Below, piece by piece: positions 28,501-33,641 of a stretch of 60,552 bases of DNA; position 1 is the first letter of the stretch; every line of letters starts with the position of its first letter. The translations under genes were made by a program, and so were the position numbers. Under the pieces are notes generated by a model. It had not been told where the DNA came from. It saw nothing but the letters and a program-made list of their open reading frames with translations, and ran no database searches. Source of the DNA: a virus; the IMG/VR virus record IMGVR_UViG_3300048548_000571, positions 1 to 60,552 of that record, one strand, 5' to 3'.

Positions 28501-30657
28501 AGCGCCTGCAATAGCAGGACCAGGGGAGATAGTCAGATCCTTATCATATAAGGAGTTCGTGACTGCCAGTTTCATCATGTCACGCGCTTTGTTGTAAGCG
28601 GTGATGCTTTCTGCCTCTTCGCCTACAATACCATCAGCAATTGGATTTCCATCTCTATCAAAGTAAGTCTTTGCAACAGAGATGATGTTGCTGTTACCAC
28701 CATTTCTGATGTCAGCAAGTACACCATCAACAATGAATCCGATGTCACGCTTACACTTCTGCTCACCAGCAGTTTCGTGATCAGTAACAGTTTCAGCAGG
28801 AAGTTGAGAGAGATTGCCGTCAGTTAGAACAGTCTCGACAATAGCTGCAAGGTTGCCCAGCATGCTAGCAACATCAGCACATAGAGGAGTACCGTTAGGA
28901 TCAGCAGTAATTGTAGAATCTTTGGTGAATAGTTCATTTCTGAATGCCGAGATCATCAGGTCTCTTGCCTTATTGAAGGCAGCAATAGACTCCGACTGCT
29001 CACTTTCTAGAGATCCAGTAATAAACTGTGTACCTGCCTCATTGAAGTATGTCTTCAGATACTTACGGGTATATCTGTTACCACCAGCAAGTGCAACGTC
29101 AAGGGAGAGAGCATCGATGTACTCACCAAGGTCACGCTTACACTCGATTTCATTTGCACTAGCAAAGGATCCTAGAGTTTCTGCAGGTAGTTGAGATAGA
29201 TTGCCATCATTGATGACAGTCGTCAAAATTGCAGTTAGAGTTGTGATAGCAGACTGTACGTTAGCACAACCACCACCGTCAACTGTAATCGTAGAATCCT
29301 GAACCAGAAGAATATTCTGGACAGCAGAAATCATCAGATCACGCGCTTTATTGAAAGCAGTGATACTTTGTGCCTCTTCTCCTACGAGTCCGTTAGAAAT
29401 TGGGGATCCGTTAACAAAATATGTGCCAGCATGACGGCGAACGTACTCGTTACCACCACTAATGAGATCGAGCCCAAGATAGTCAACAAATAAACCCAGG
29501 TCACGTTTGCATTTTGCTTCATTTGTAAGATCAGAACCAGTTGTTTCTACGGGAATTCCCGATGGGTCAGCAGCATTAAATGCATCAGTAACGATCTGTG
29601 TAAGAGTCGTGATTGCAGACTCTACGTTAGCACATGCGTTGGGGTCAATTGTGATAGTAGAATCAGTGATCGTCAACTGATTCTTCATTGCTTGGATCAT
29701 CAGATCCCTAGCAGCATTATATGCATCGACGGTAGCAGCTGCTTCACTAATGATGTAAGAGAATACACCACCTTGGAAATATTTCAGGGTGAACTTACGG
29801 GTATACTCATTACCACCTTTTACAAGGTCAATACCAATGTAATCAACTAGAAGACCGATGTCACGCTTACACTTTGCCTCATCAGCAGGATCAGCGGCAT
29901 TAGCACCTGCTTGCATGGTTGTCCATGCAGTGTCAATGATCTCCTGTCTGTTCTGCTGAATCAGACGATATGCATCCTTAAATCTGTATACAGGATCGTC
30001 TGCAGGGTCACCAGGGAAGAAGAAATCAGGGTGTGCTACAGCGATCTCTGCTGCTGCTCTATCAACAATCTCTTGCTTGTTCTGCTGGATTAGACGATAT
30101 CCATCTTTAAATCTGTACTCTGCTTCGGATGTACCGTTGCCACCAGGATAGAAGAAGTCGGGAAACTCTACTGCAATATGTGCAGCAGATTTATCTACAA
30201 TTTCCTTACGATTCAACTGTACTAGACGATATGCGTCAGCATATCGAGACCCATCATCAGTTTGGTTGTCACCAGGATGGAAGAAATCAGGGTGTTGTAC
30301 GAAAATTTCTGCAGCAGCACGATCAACGATCAACTGCTTATTTGCTTCAATCAGGTTGCCAGAGTCAAAATATCTAGATTCTGGGTTAGCAGTGTCTACA
30401 AGACCAGGGCGGTTATCAATAAAGTGGTTACCAGGCATCAGCATAATGCTGAACTGGTCAAACCTGTCATTATCCTTACCAGGCAAGTAAGAATAACGTG
30501 CTACTTCAATAAAAGCACGTTGAATAGTTTTAAACGGACGGAGAGGTGAATTGCCTCGGTTGTCTAACTCGTCTGTCGCGTTAAAGTCATCTGGTGATAC
30601 GTATAGATACTTACCTGTTTTACTTGAGTAAAGGTTATCAAGTCTTGTAAGAGGCAT
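19576..30657 (-). CDS. Giant repetitive virion protein, 3693 aa
   Basis: The longest gene in the window, one uninterrupted frame. N-terminus MPLTRLDNLYSSKTGKYLYV; an RPFKTIQRAF segment near residue 43 resembles pectin-lyase-like beta-helix entries. Repeat family 1: at least three 45-residue tandem units (about 88-225) with (A)HPDFF(H/Y/F)PG and (Y)RLIQQNxQEIID. Repeat family 2: five units with C(K/E)RD(I/L/M)G..(I/V)D......GGN, four in about 245-700 and one near 1360. The C-terminal third is beta-helix-like (GDLTVTGTLSAVGDGTATFGGDITV). It is probably a long tail fibre or baseplate-associated fibre. A T4-type late motif TATAAATA stands 40 bp upstream. Confidence 0.85.
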   Translation of the reverse strand: MPLTRLDNLYSSKTGKYLYVSPDDFNATDELDNRGNSPLRPFKTIQRAFIEVARYSYLPGKDNDRFDQFSIMLMPGNHFIDNRPGLVDTANPESRYFDSGNLIEANKQLIVDRAAAEIFVQHPDFFHPGDNQTDDGSRYADAYRLVQLNRKEIVDKSAAHIAVEFPDFFYPGGNGTSEAEYRFKDGYRLIQQNKQEIVDRAAAEIAVAHPDFFFPGDPADDPVYRFKDAYRLIQQNRQEIIDTAWTTMQAGANAADPADEAKCKRDIGLLVDYIGIDLVKGGNEYTRKFTLKYFQGGVFSYIISEAAATVDAYNAARDLMIQAMKNQLTITDSTITIDPNACANVESAITTLTQIVTDAFNAADPSGIPVETTGSDLTNEAKCKRDLGLFVDYLGLDLISGGNEYVRRHAGTYFVNGSPISNGLVGEEAQSITAFNKARDLMISAVQNILLVQDSTITVDGGGCANVQSAITTLTAILTTVINDGNLSQLPAETLGSFASANEIECKRDLGEYIDALSLDVALAGGNRYTRKYLKTYFNEAGTQFITGSLESEQSESIAAFNKARDLMISAFRNELFTKDSTITADPNGTPLCADVASMLGNLAAIVETVLTDGNLSQLPAETVTDHETAGEQKCKRDIGFIVDGVLADIRNGGNSNIISVAKTYFDRDGNPIADGIVGEEAESITAYNKARDMMKLAVTNSLYDKDLTISPGPAIAGANTPDIEYDESGNPGACIDVQTSIQTLVAILTDVINAGSLSVLASVQVTGVVPVFDYNRALQEWQDDSILDLGNPDNVLYKFNSTEGGCIVPRGCSLIGYDLRRTIVRPLYVPDPVDGDQERTGIFKLTGGCYLWQFTIKDGDLSENSPLYDQADKVGKVYYKKNSTDLKIPEYSHHKICIMTYAGNEELDRFYEKVGRAFAQFQPTIDDGELEALVQETRIVGPLSDTRTVESIEVVDIPGTSTARFTVTTKIEHGYFKGQYIAVINSGLSDEVNGTFKVDTIDDNNPKVFTYIIPITAAGLGLVSGITYTTANGLGTNAVIQAEIDSVESASPYVFNCSIRSTWGQCGMWADGSKATGFKSMVVAQYTGVSLQKDDRAFIRYDRFTNTWNQASLTDAFATVPYHAKGDAYWKDEWRNFHIRASDDSFIQCVSVFAVGFHDHFLMESGGDMSITNSNSNFGNTSLHSVGFKGFAFNQDKGGYIDAIIPPKVVNTAAEGTSTLQYYTLDIEASNDQANHNKLYLAGDTNQDPSSRPAASIGGYRLGAKQDDRLYVKLPGSGAGGKNTYHATLEPSGVKTYKSSLSSLTPPSLNINFDLDGDGNDDFNMAYDAANLIEKNRSYLAEETYGYITTLYPALLTNSSLTITKCERDMGFIIDAVVKDLRVGGNINTIYAAESYISGGNVSYVDGELTETLLAYDHLRRLSFGAIRNFNLLIKNCTTVNGSATVTVGDTSGLVPGMNVSHYSQTDFTNGKLDEGSTRLGTLLDSNSPVIIDQIVNATTITIKDVNTDQPFNAGGDSTTAWFYFENVNRYSSSQRVVDEDITQDTDYPECNNITTAIQNLYDVVNLILNGNGNQVTRVEPIIDSAQLIGRATVFTIDTGNGQTDPHGLQTGTPVRLVPRALNDQVDKRLVRLPRGFETNRTYYVIAPGRLTAPGVFNGTSEFDNTAGTKLMLAATKENASAGIYIYSSETEAVDPQVEILVQQYVLDDQYDLHRYVCNVSGIYIETDVPHIFDVPIPNVPAQQIFFATSGDASSQLPTIAGASTVPTNVYYYPRFETPNKFSVHTSQADAQAGTNAVIFTSGSGSDFVVYGNKKTSPLRYDPVSFNRWYINVKDESSGGLDPDAILTRFHAADFLDGTGNLFTPDTFFERIEDERTPLDRIYRLRYVIPKYLSTVREPLNGYVIKTRTDDRRRLKPQRFILEPFSNGAPTIAQFENPARPAEKLGQSLATLNAAGVDISGNFYDPYENPLQIEFESKIAVTIQSARVGSNFADEDRLELTVFDHTIINQQLKNEIFTIVEIGSPQGAGIQTSIYNSDDANYVSWTGNCSGSGFVHGYYQADLTAFIILKNITGKLDFDASNPTTFVQNNGTFFDLNGQKDAWPTQISRSERKNYLYRIEGANVYTVVPGDKVTTPGGDTYTISAVEDVPDIDDTFYIFDVETIQEQIPLQQEGVYYLTAVRGNISPYPLGAGVGTNFHYYKFSQPISNLYPLDYKNDPLWFQIDDSGNRDLTKLDPPASVAAADNYVHGLVTLNDYKYSETKEAVTDMLATRPFANFQFTNSTADVNAKVIDNRIRAQEGNASVGSENRQIPISGDSVYPLQSRYYTELRRPSIARSGNHTFEYLGFGPGNYSTGFPLRQEVVLSDKQDFYAQAKREDGGIVFYTGLNSNGDLYIGNRKINAITGEETFLEQAALEDSGDDSDSIGALVTTFDNAVTFNDKVTIEGETFLNNPVQINVDPLDGDSLRILSLTQSGDDPTQDRTAFRNRLDGDIVLTKNSINAAVYRFNPRGTVETPGQSYTWRTHVAGGFPSNITPNNTGLLAAGGTAWYTAQNVTYGSSITPTAGDILYKGLEVNRSGSLGWIYTNFFTEIPDASIFSLTSDNTTTIEIQWGAGVSNQQLNVKVGETLRISNFSNTFFNGSWKVLASAFDPLASTCKVQLFNQIAQNVYDWSAEGPGAKIEISLSRWKELGVIGAEALRTDTDTFGDFRLGINTIGRSAKEATNVANVSVDTDPRANLDVVGTAFISGKTLVTYDNTGLVDVNNYFAEASNAKTYFTVDNAFLVGGESDDPDAIATVRISTSDPASVTSTYQTGGRFGINTSIGGLAERELDRNFVVYGDARITGNTLIEDDLSIDGGDLNSTAETFQFLNTNVDFFIGLGAAESLSLGNTTQSDQSISVGMNVADTASHTLRIGGNAGSTTLEIHKRSKSAFVDIASVEDAITSNCSINIGGGAPNLATSTYIGTYQTKVAGTLEIAAFAGSSTARIFTLAAEANLFDGAATTSVNIGANAASVDIAGLGGFTTVRNSLKVQGSTTSDGTITLSGGLNAGIIKINRARFSTSTGDHQVGSLEDPNITFLKYYETGKKIDTGGVAPWGSDTFLLAGGQIAAVDSISPTNSSDWVANVLYDNLQATTTGNGTGALFNVEIDGSGDVTISLVAPGSGYSDNDPLTITSDQLGGAAGGQDLTFRVNQVNASGELYYLPITAPAPDDFKIGDLLLIDRGHPQAVDSVDSNGATVAADQQYSEIVQVTALINVTDPTDTLGYRLGVKRGVDGTATRADHPDESIIAKLDKSANASYITGFDLDNNGELDTGNTSAGVSTADIRIGVAEFGGTLTTNDYLILDNIEIVKVAELISTDIQSLRVTDGGTPATEVFRVDSTTGNTKLNGRLSVGQGFDKFVVEGTNGNTTIAGTLTVNNTLKVRGATVEGVEFFRLTNGGSTSITERTTLEVDTATGDLTINGGDIKVFGEDGTTEKLTFENSTGDLTVTGTLSAVGDGTATFGGDITVTGDITINGGDLTVNSSGDEIFAVDERGGMTIASIENYITRTGGRKWEYTAEQTVQTEPNVNYFVNASQNTVVKLPPLGDCLIGDMIRIIDIGGLLTYNMSMIVRAPSDVNVQGGTDNTGTALMSGVSNSGNLVGDGYDGGELIVQTPYAAFTLIFAGSSTPTGQTAVPGGKVGWYIAEV

Positions 30658-30696
30658 AATTAACCCAATCCTGCTGGACTATAATTTCTTCTGGAT

Positions 30697-30704
30697 TATT
30701 TATA
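30697..30704 (-). promoter_or_regulatory. Late promoter (TATAAATA)
   Basis: Exact match to the T4 late consensus TATAAATA on the minus strand, 40 bp before the ATG of the 3693-aa gene and just past the hairpin that closes the tRNA transcript. It allows the giant gene to be expressed late, independently of the early cluster upstream. Confidence 0.75.
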
Positions 30705-30709
30705 CAATA

Positions 30710-30734
30710 AAACCTCCCCTTGTGAGGGAGGTTT
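30710..30734 (-). terminator. Intrinsic terminator after the tRNA cluster
   Basis: Minus strand: 9-bp perfect stem AAACCTCCC/GGGAGGTTT with a 7-nt loop, followed by TATTGTAT. The stem's own last Ts act as the short T-run. It lies 40 bp past tRNA-Asn and separates the early tRNA unit from the late fibre gene. Confidence 0.65.
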
Positions 30735-30773
30735 CAAGCACACGGAAGGGGTTTGGTTTGGCAGTATCGCCAA

Positions 30774-30847
30774 CTCCTCCACCTGGAATCGAACCAGGAA
30801 CCTATTGATTAACAGTCAACCGCTCTGCCTGATTGAGCTATAGAGGA
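30774..30847 (-). tRNA. tRNA-Asn (GTT)
   Basis: 74 nt on the minus strand. Acceptor stem TCCTCTA/TGGAGGA, D arm AGCTCAATCAGGCAGAGC, anticodon loop containing GTT in CTGTTAATC, T arm with GTTCGATTC, and discriminator G. The 3' CCA is not encoded. It decodes Asn AAC/AAU codons. Confidence 0.95.
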
Positions 30848-30898
30848 ATGGGAGGGGGCGCTGTTTCTAAAATACAGATCTTTTGTACTCCCCCAAAG

Positions 30899-30971
30899 TG
30901 GAGAATAGGAGACTCGAACTCCTGACATCCTGCTTGCAAAGCAGGCGCTCTACCAGCTGAGCTAATTCCCC
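30899..30971 (-). tRNA. tRNA-Ala (TGC)
   Basis: 73 nt on the minus strand. Acceptor GGGGAAT/ATTCTCC, D arm TAGCTCAGCTGGTAGAGC, anticodon loop TTTGCAA (anticodon TGC), T loop GTTCGAGTC, discriminator A. Its nucleotides 8-10 (TAG) are also the stop codon of the dioxygenase gene just upstream, so gene and tRNA overlap by 10 nt. Confidence 0.95.
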
Positions 30972-31561
30972 CCAGAACCGACTCGTTCAGTTTCGTCTAG
31001 ATAACTGAACCAACCAGTAATGATGTACTTATCTTCATTCGGAGCAACTTGTCCCTTATGAGTATAAGTCCAGTCTGATGGCCAGATAACTGTCTTACCT
31101 TTTTTAGGTTTGACAGTATAGTTCTGGTGCATAAAATCTGTACCACCACCCTCTTCAATATCATTAAGATATGTCATCCAGACTAGGTGTCTGTTGTTAT
31201 GAGGGTGCATTGCATTGCATCTTTCAGTATGCCACTTGTAAAAACCTTCACCAGGTTTGTACCACTGAATGTTAACAGATTCAGCAACTCCCCATGGAGA
31301 GTATACGTTACAAGTAGGATATTTGTCAATATATTTCTTCCCAACGTCGAATAAATGCTCTAGATATTCTTCGACAGGAGGAGCAAGATGCTTCTCAAAT
31401 GGATATATGGTAAGATCTGTAGACTTCTTGGCATCAGTGACACCAGTTGTAGTCTCTCCAGGATTTCTGCGATTTATTGAAAAATCCGAATTTTGAAAGA
31501 AGTCAATTAGCCTGTCGCAAACTGAAACATCTTTAATTTTCGCTTCTAAAATAAAATCCAT
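30962..31561 (-). CDS. 2OG-Fe(II) dioxygenase, prolyl-hydroxylase-like, inside tRNA cluster
   Basis: 199 residues, starting at the ATG at 31561. The longer frame to 31648 is rejected because its extra 29 residues are a translation of tRNA-Leu. Core motifs: GEGFYKWHTERCNA (His111, Glu113), LVWMTYLNDIEEGGGTDF (127-143), KGKTVIWPSDWTYTHKGQ (His168) and KYIITGWF. The first metal motif is HTE, as in the 7.3-kb paralogue's HYE. The stop codon TAG lies within tRNA-Ala. It is co-transcribed with tRNA-Leu upstream and tRNA-Ala downstream. Substrate unknown. Confidence 0.85.
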   Translation of the reverse strand: MDFILEAKIKDVSVCDRLIDFFQNSDFSINRRNPGETTTGVTDAKKSTDLTIYPFEKHLAPPVEEYLEHLFDVGKKYIDKYPTCNVYSPWGVAESVNIQWYKPGEGFYKWHTERCNAMHPHNNRHLVWMTYLNDIEEGGGTDFMHQNYTVKPKKGKTVIWPSDWTYTHKGQVAPNEDKYIITGWFSYLDETERVGSGGN

Positions 31562-31572
31562 TATATCCTGAA

Positions 31573-31654
31573 TGTCGATGAGAGGACTTGAACCTCCACG
31601 GATAAATCCACTGGAACCTAAACCCAGCGCGTCTACCAATTCCGCCACATCGAC
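31573..31654 (-). tRNA. tRNA-Leu (TAG)
   Basis: 82 nt, class II with a long variable arm. Acceptor GTCGATG/CATCGAC, D arm beginning TGGCGGAATTGGTAGAC, anticodon stem CTGGG/TCCAG around the loop TTTAGGT (anticodon TAG), variable arm TGGATTTATCC, T loop GTTCAAGTC, discriminator A. It lies 4 nt after tRNA-Thr. It reads CUA and related Leu codons. Confidence 0.95.
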
Positions 31655-31658
31655 GGAG

Positions 31659-31731
31659 AGCCTGTTGACAGACTTGAACTGACGACCTACGCTTTACAAA
31701 AGCGTTGCTCTACCAGCTGAGCTAAACAGGC
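31659..31731 (-). tRNA. tRNA-Thr (TGT)
   Basis: 73 nt on the minus strand. Acceptor GCCTGTT/AACAGGC, D arm TAGCTCAGCTGGTAGAGC, anticodon loop TTTGTAA (anticodon TGT), T loop GTTCAAGTC, discriminator T. Nucleotides 8-10 (TAG) double as the stop codon of the CpeT-like gene, which overlaps the tRNA by 10 nt. Confidence 0.95.
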
Positions 31732-32258
31732 ATGCGAGCAAATTCAAAGAAACCATAACGACTGCCCCAAATTTGCTTCTTGGTCCCCACGAGATAACCA
31801 CGATCTATTACATGATAATAGTCTTCACCAAGAATTGCTTCATTCTTGACATAAGTTTCACCATCTCTATGGGGAACAATGCAATCACAACCTTCAACAG
31901 ACCCGATATACTCGGATTTGTTTGGGTTGTATGATAGAATTGTATCACATGTACCCTTATGTGTCAAGCCCTCGTCGTATTTGATTTGATCGAGATTGAC
32001 ACATCCACGATACCGATTTTTGTCGAAATCGTAGTTTTTCATGCGAATCTTACCATTTTCTAGACATGCCTCAACAATAAACTGTCTATAGGGAGCATGC
32101 AACTGATAGTTGTATGCTTGTTCCCCATAAAACATATTGTCGGTCCCAGGCACCTTTTTGTGGTGCAAACGGACCATAGCAAACCTAGATGGATAAGAAA
32201 ATGCCTGAACTTTGTTTTCCCACGTTCCCTCAAACCATTCTATAAATTGTTCAATCAT
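31722..32258 (-). CDS. cpeT: CpeT-like phycobiliprotein chromophore lyase
   Basis: 178-residue member of the CpcT/CpeT family, which in cyanobacteria attaches or handles bilin chromophores on phycobiliproteins; cyanophage copies are known. Family features: FYGEQAYNYQLHAPYRQ (the EQAYxYxLxxPYR block), GSVEGCDCIVPHRDGETYVKNEA, DYYHVIDRGYLVGTKKQIWGS and terminal FEFAR. The start is the ATG at 32258, overlapping the upstream TGA; a longer frame to 32360 would run through that gene. The stop TAG is formed by tRNA-Thr nucleotides. Probably active early on host phycobilisomes or on light-harvesting turnover. Confidence 0.85.
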   Translation of the reverse strand: MIEQFIEWFEGTWENKVQAFSYPSRFAMVRLHHKKVPGTDNMFYGEQAYNYQLHAPYRQFIVEACLENGKIRMKNYDFDKNRYRGCVNLDQIKYDEGLTHKGTCDTILSYNPNKSEYIGSVEGCDCIVPHRDGETYVKNEAILGEDYYHVIDRGYLVGTKKQIWGSRYGFFEFARMPV

Positions 32259-32517
32259 CTTTAGGTAATAGTTCAGGATTATCAACAGTGAGTTCAAACA
32301 TACAAGGATGACATTCTTCTGCCATAAGATATGAAGACCATTTGTATAGATCTTCATCATCCCAGTCTTGACCTTCCAACGCTTCGGTTTGAATCGCTGG
32401 ATGATCTTGGACGATCAGCGGAAGTTCGTCAAAGGTATATGGTATACCTTGGATGAAATACATGCGTACAACGGTGCCCATATAAAAGACATAGGACTGT
32501 GTTAGTGAGTATTTCAT
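32251..32517 (-). CDS. Hypothetical protein, 88 aa
   Basis: Not recognised by function. Soluble acidic protein MKYSLTQSYVFYMGTVVRMY... with an EALEGQDWDDEDLYKWSSYL segment and a C-terminal CHPCMFELTVDNPELLPKDD. Its stop overlaps the start of the CpeT-like gene, implying coupling with it. It lies 33 bp after tRNA-Leu(TAA). Confidence 0.55.
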   Translation of the reverse strand: MKYSLTQSYVFYMGTVVRMYFIQGIPYTFDELPLIVQDHPAIQTEALEGQDWDDEDLYKWSSYLMAEECHPCMFELTVDNPELLPKDD

Positions 32518-32550
32518 AACATTTCCACTACATTTTATTTAGTAGTGGAA

Positions 32551-32633
32551 TAGGGCAAGCGAGACTTGAACTCGCACGAACTATGTTCTTCAGATTTTAA
32601 GTCTGATGTGTCTACCGATTCCACCACTGCCCC
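32551..32633 (-). tRNA. tRNA-Leu (TAA)
   Basis: 83 nt, class II. Acceptor GGGGCAG/TTGCCCT with G-T pairs, D arm TGGTGGAATCGGTAGAC, anticodon stem TCAGA/TCTGA around the loop CTTAAAA (anticodon TAA), long variable arm, T loop GTTCAAGTC, discriminator A. Reads UUA/UUG Leu codons, which are rarer in high-GC marine Synechococcus hosts. Confidence 0.95.
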
Positions 32634-32652
32634 TCGGGACCTCTGTATTATA

Positions 32653-32898
32653 TCACAGGAACATCCCTTTGTCACTCATATAACGAAGTGCTTCTTTCAT
32701 TCCACCAATATGTTGGTTGCCAATGGCAATTTGTGGATATGTTGCCTCTTCGCCAAATTCTCCTTTGAATGCAGATTCGTCAAAATGACGATTTAGGCGA
32801 TATTCGAGATATTCGTTAATTTCGTGTAAATCCTTGAGCAGCATGCCCATGCGTTCACACTCTTGACTGCCGTTACTGTAGATTACTGCTGTGGTCAT
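32653..32898 (-). CDS. Glutaredoxin-like protein with SxxC active site, 81 aa
   Basis: Thioredoxin-fold glutaredoxin. The C-terminal half TYPQIAIGNQHIGGMKEALRYM matches the Grx cis-Pro and GSH-binding pattern (TxPQIFIxxxHIGG). The active-site position reads YSNGSQECERM, so the N-terminal Cys of CxxC is replaced (S-Q-E-C) and only one Cys remains. It may act as a monothiol-like protein or have lost reductase function. The start is the ATG at 32898 (MTTAVIYSNG); upstream codons belong to the overlapping 45-aa gene. A second glutaredoxin with a normal CSYC lies at 57.4 kb. Confidence 0.75.
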   Translation of the reverse strand: MTTAVIYSNGSQECERMGMLLKDLHEINEYLEYRLNRHFDESAFKGEFGEEATYPQIAIGNQHIGGMKEALRYMSDKGMFL

Positions 32899-33010
32899 AT
32901 TCAATGACGATTTTTCTATGTTGAGTTTTTTTGTCGCAACAGACGATATATTGTACTTCAGCATCTAATAGTTCGCCAACCTTCTCTAGGAGATTCTTGG
33001 CGATATTCAT
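32873..33010 (-). CDS. Small hypothetical protein, 45 aa
   Basis: Starts at the ATG at 33010, one base after the TAA of the previous gene (MNIAKNLLEKVGELLDAEVQ...), and overlaps the glutaredoxin gene by 26 bp. An amphipathic helix is followed by IVCCDKKTQHRKIVIEYDH, which looks like a beta hairpin with a vicinal Cys pair. Longer frames through the previous gene are unlikely. Function unknown. Confidence 0.5.
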   Translation of the reverse strand: MNIAKNLLEKVGELLDAEVQYIVCCDKKTQHRKIVIEYDHSSNLQ

Positions 33011-33011
33011 A

Positions 33012-33326
33012 TTAGTCACGCTGACGCCAGTCGTCTGGTTTGTCTCTTCCGAACCATTCATTGATGTCATCTGCTCCGTCAAATCGTTCTTTCCAGTTAT
33101 TCGGATCAGGATCACCTAAACCCATTTTGTTCATAAAATCGTCAATACTGCCCTCTTGGATATCTTGAGCAGCTTGTCTTCGTGCCTTGTTTAACCAATC
33201 ACGAGCAGTTGTGTGCCTTTTTGCTAATTTCTCTACCCAGATCATATCATCTAGGGGCACTTGTTTTTTGTTTGCAATGCATCGACAGATGGACTCCAGT
33301 CGGAGTCGATAGGCAGTAGAAAGCAT
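33012..33326 (-). CDS. Conserved cyanophage hypothetical protein, 104 aa
   Basis: Soluble protein MLSTAYRLRLESICRCIANKK... with a helical basic N-terminal half (WLNKARRQAAQDIQEGS) and an acidic, Trp-rich C-terminus (NNWKERFDGADDINEWFGRD). It resembles proteins I recall as conserved next to the early operons of cyanomyoviruses; function unknown. It starts two bases after the stop of the 64-aa gene. Confidence 0.6.
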   Translation of the reverse strand: MLSTAYRLRLESICRCIANKKQVPLDDMIWVEKLAKRHTTARDWLNKARRQAAQDIQEGSIDDFMNKMGLGDPDPNNWKERFDGADDINEWFGRDKPDDWRQRD

Positions 33327-33328
33327 TT

Positions 33329-33523
33329 TTATTCTCGGAGTTGTTCTTCTAGATCAGACATTCTAGAATATTCTGCATGTGCGATTTGCTGTCGCTCACT
33401 GATAATATTTAGAATATCATCCATAATTATTTGTGTTTCCACATAGTTGTCAAAATACAGTTCAAGAGATTCCTTGAGATACCTGTATCGATGCCACTCT
33501 GGAGAATATGGTTTGTAGTGCAT
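33329..33523 (-). CDS. Conserved cyanophage small protein, 64 aa
   Basis: First gene of the early cluster (MHYKPYSPEWHRYRYLKESLELYFDNYVE...). The MHYKPYSPEWHR start is one I recall in several cyanomyoviruses. All-helical, probably dimeric; function unknown. The start lies about 16 nt beyond the expected transcription start of a strong sigma70-type promoter and has no clear Shine-Dalgarno sequence. Confidence 0.65.
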   Translation of the reverse strand: MHYKPYSPEWHRYRYLKESLELYFDNYVETQIIMDDILNIISERQQIAHAEYSRMSDLEEQLRE

Positions 33524-33545
33524 GATAAAGCGATTTCATACGAGG

Positions 33546-33574
33546 ATTATAGGGCATTTTTGCCGTTTTGTCAA
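33546..33574 (-). promoter_or_regulatory. Near-perfect sigma70-type early promoter
   Basis: Minus strand: TTGACA (33569-33574), 17-nt spacer, TATAAT (33546-33551), exact consensus in both hexamers and spacing. It points into the 33.5-30.7 kb cluster of small genes, glutaredoxin, CpeT-like gene, dioxygenase and five tRNAs. Host RNA polymerase should use it directly after infection. Confidence 0.85.
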
Positions 33575-33595
33575 CTCAACCTTTTTGGGGAAAAA

Positions 33596-33621
33596 TTGGT
33601 GGCGAATTTTTTTCGGAATTC
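33596..33621 (-). repeat. Copy 1 of a shared 3'-flank element
   Basis: Minus strand GAATTCCGAAAAAAATTC followed by GCCACCAA, starting about 20 bp after the stop of the spike gene. The same 18-mer and flanking CCACCAA occur after the gp54-like gene at 45.87-45.90 kb. The ends GAATT/AATTC could form a 5-bp stem. Possibly a late-transcript terminator or processing site. Confidence 0.6.
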
Positions 33622-33641
33622 TGGTATCAGAAGGTCGATTT

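Noticed and set aside
31562-31648. N-terminal 29-residue extension of the 31-kb dioxygenase (MAELVDALGLGSSG...)
   Set aside because: It is a translation of tRNA-Leu(TAG) on the same strand; the ATG at 31561 is the real start.
30697-33574. Possible CRISPR or array structure in the tRNA region
   Set aside because: The regular hairpins are complete tRNAs with acceptor, D, anticodon and T arms; no repeat-spacer pattern.
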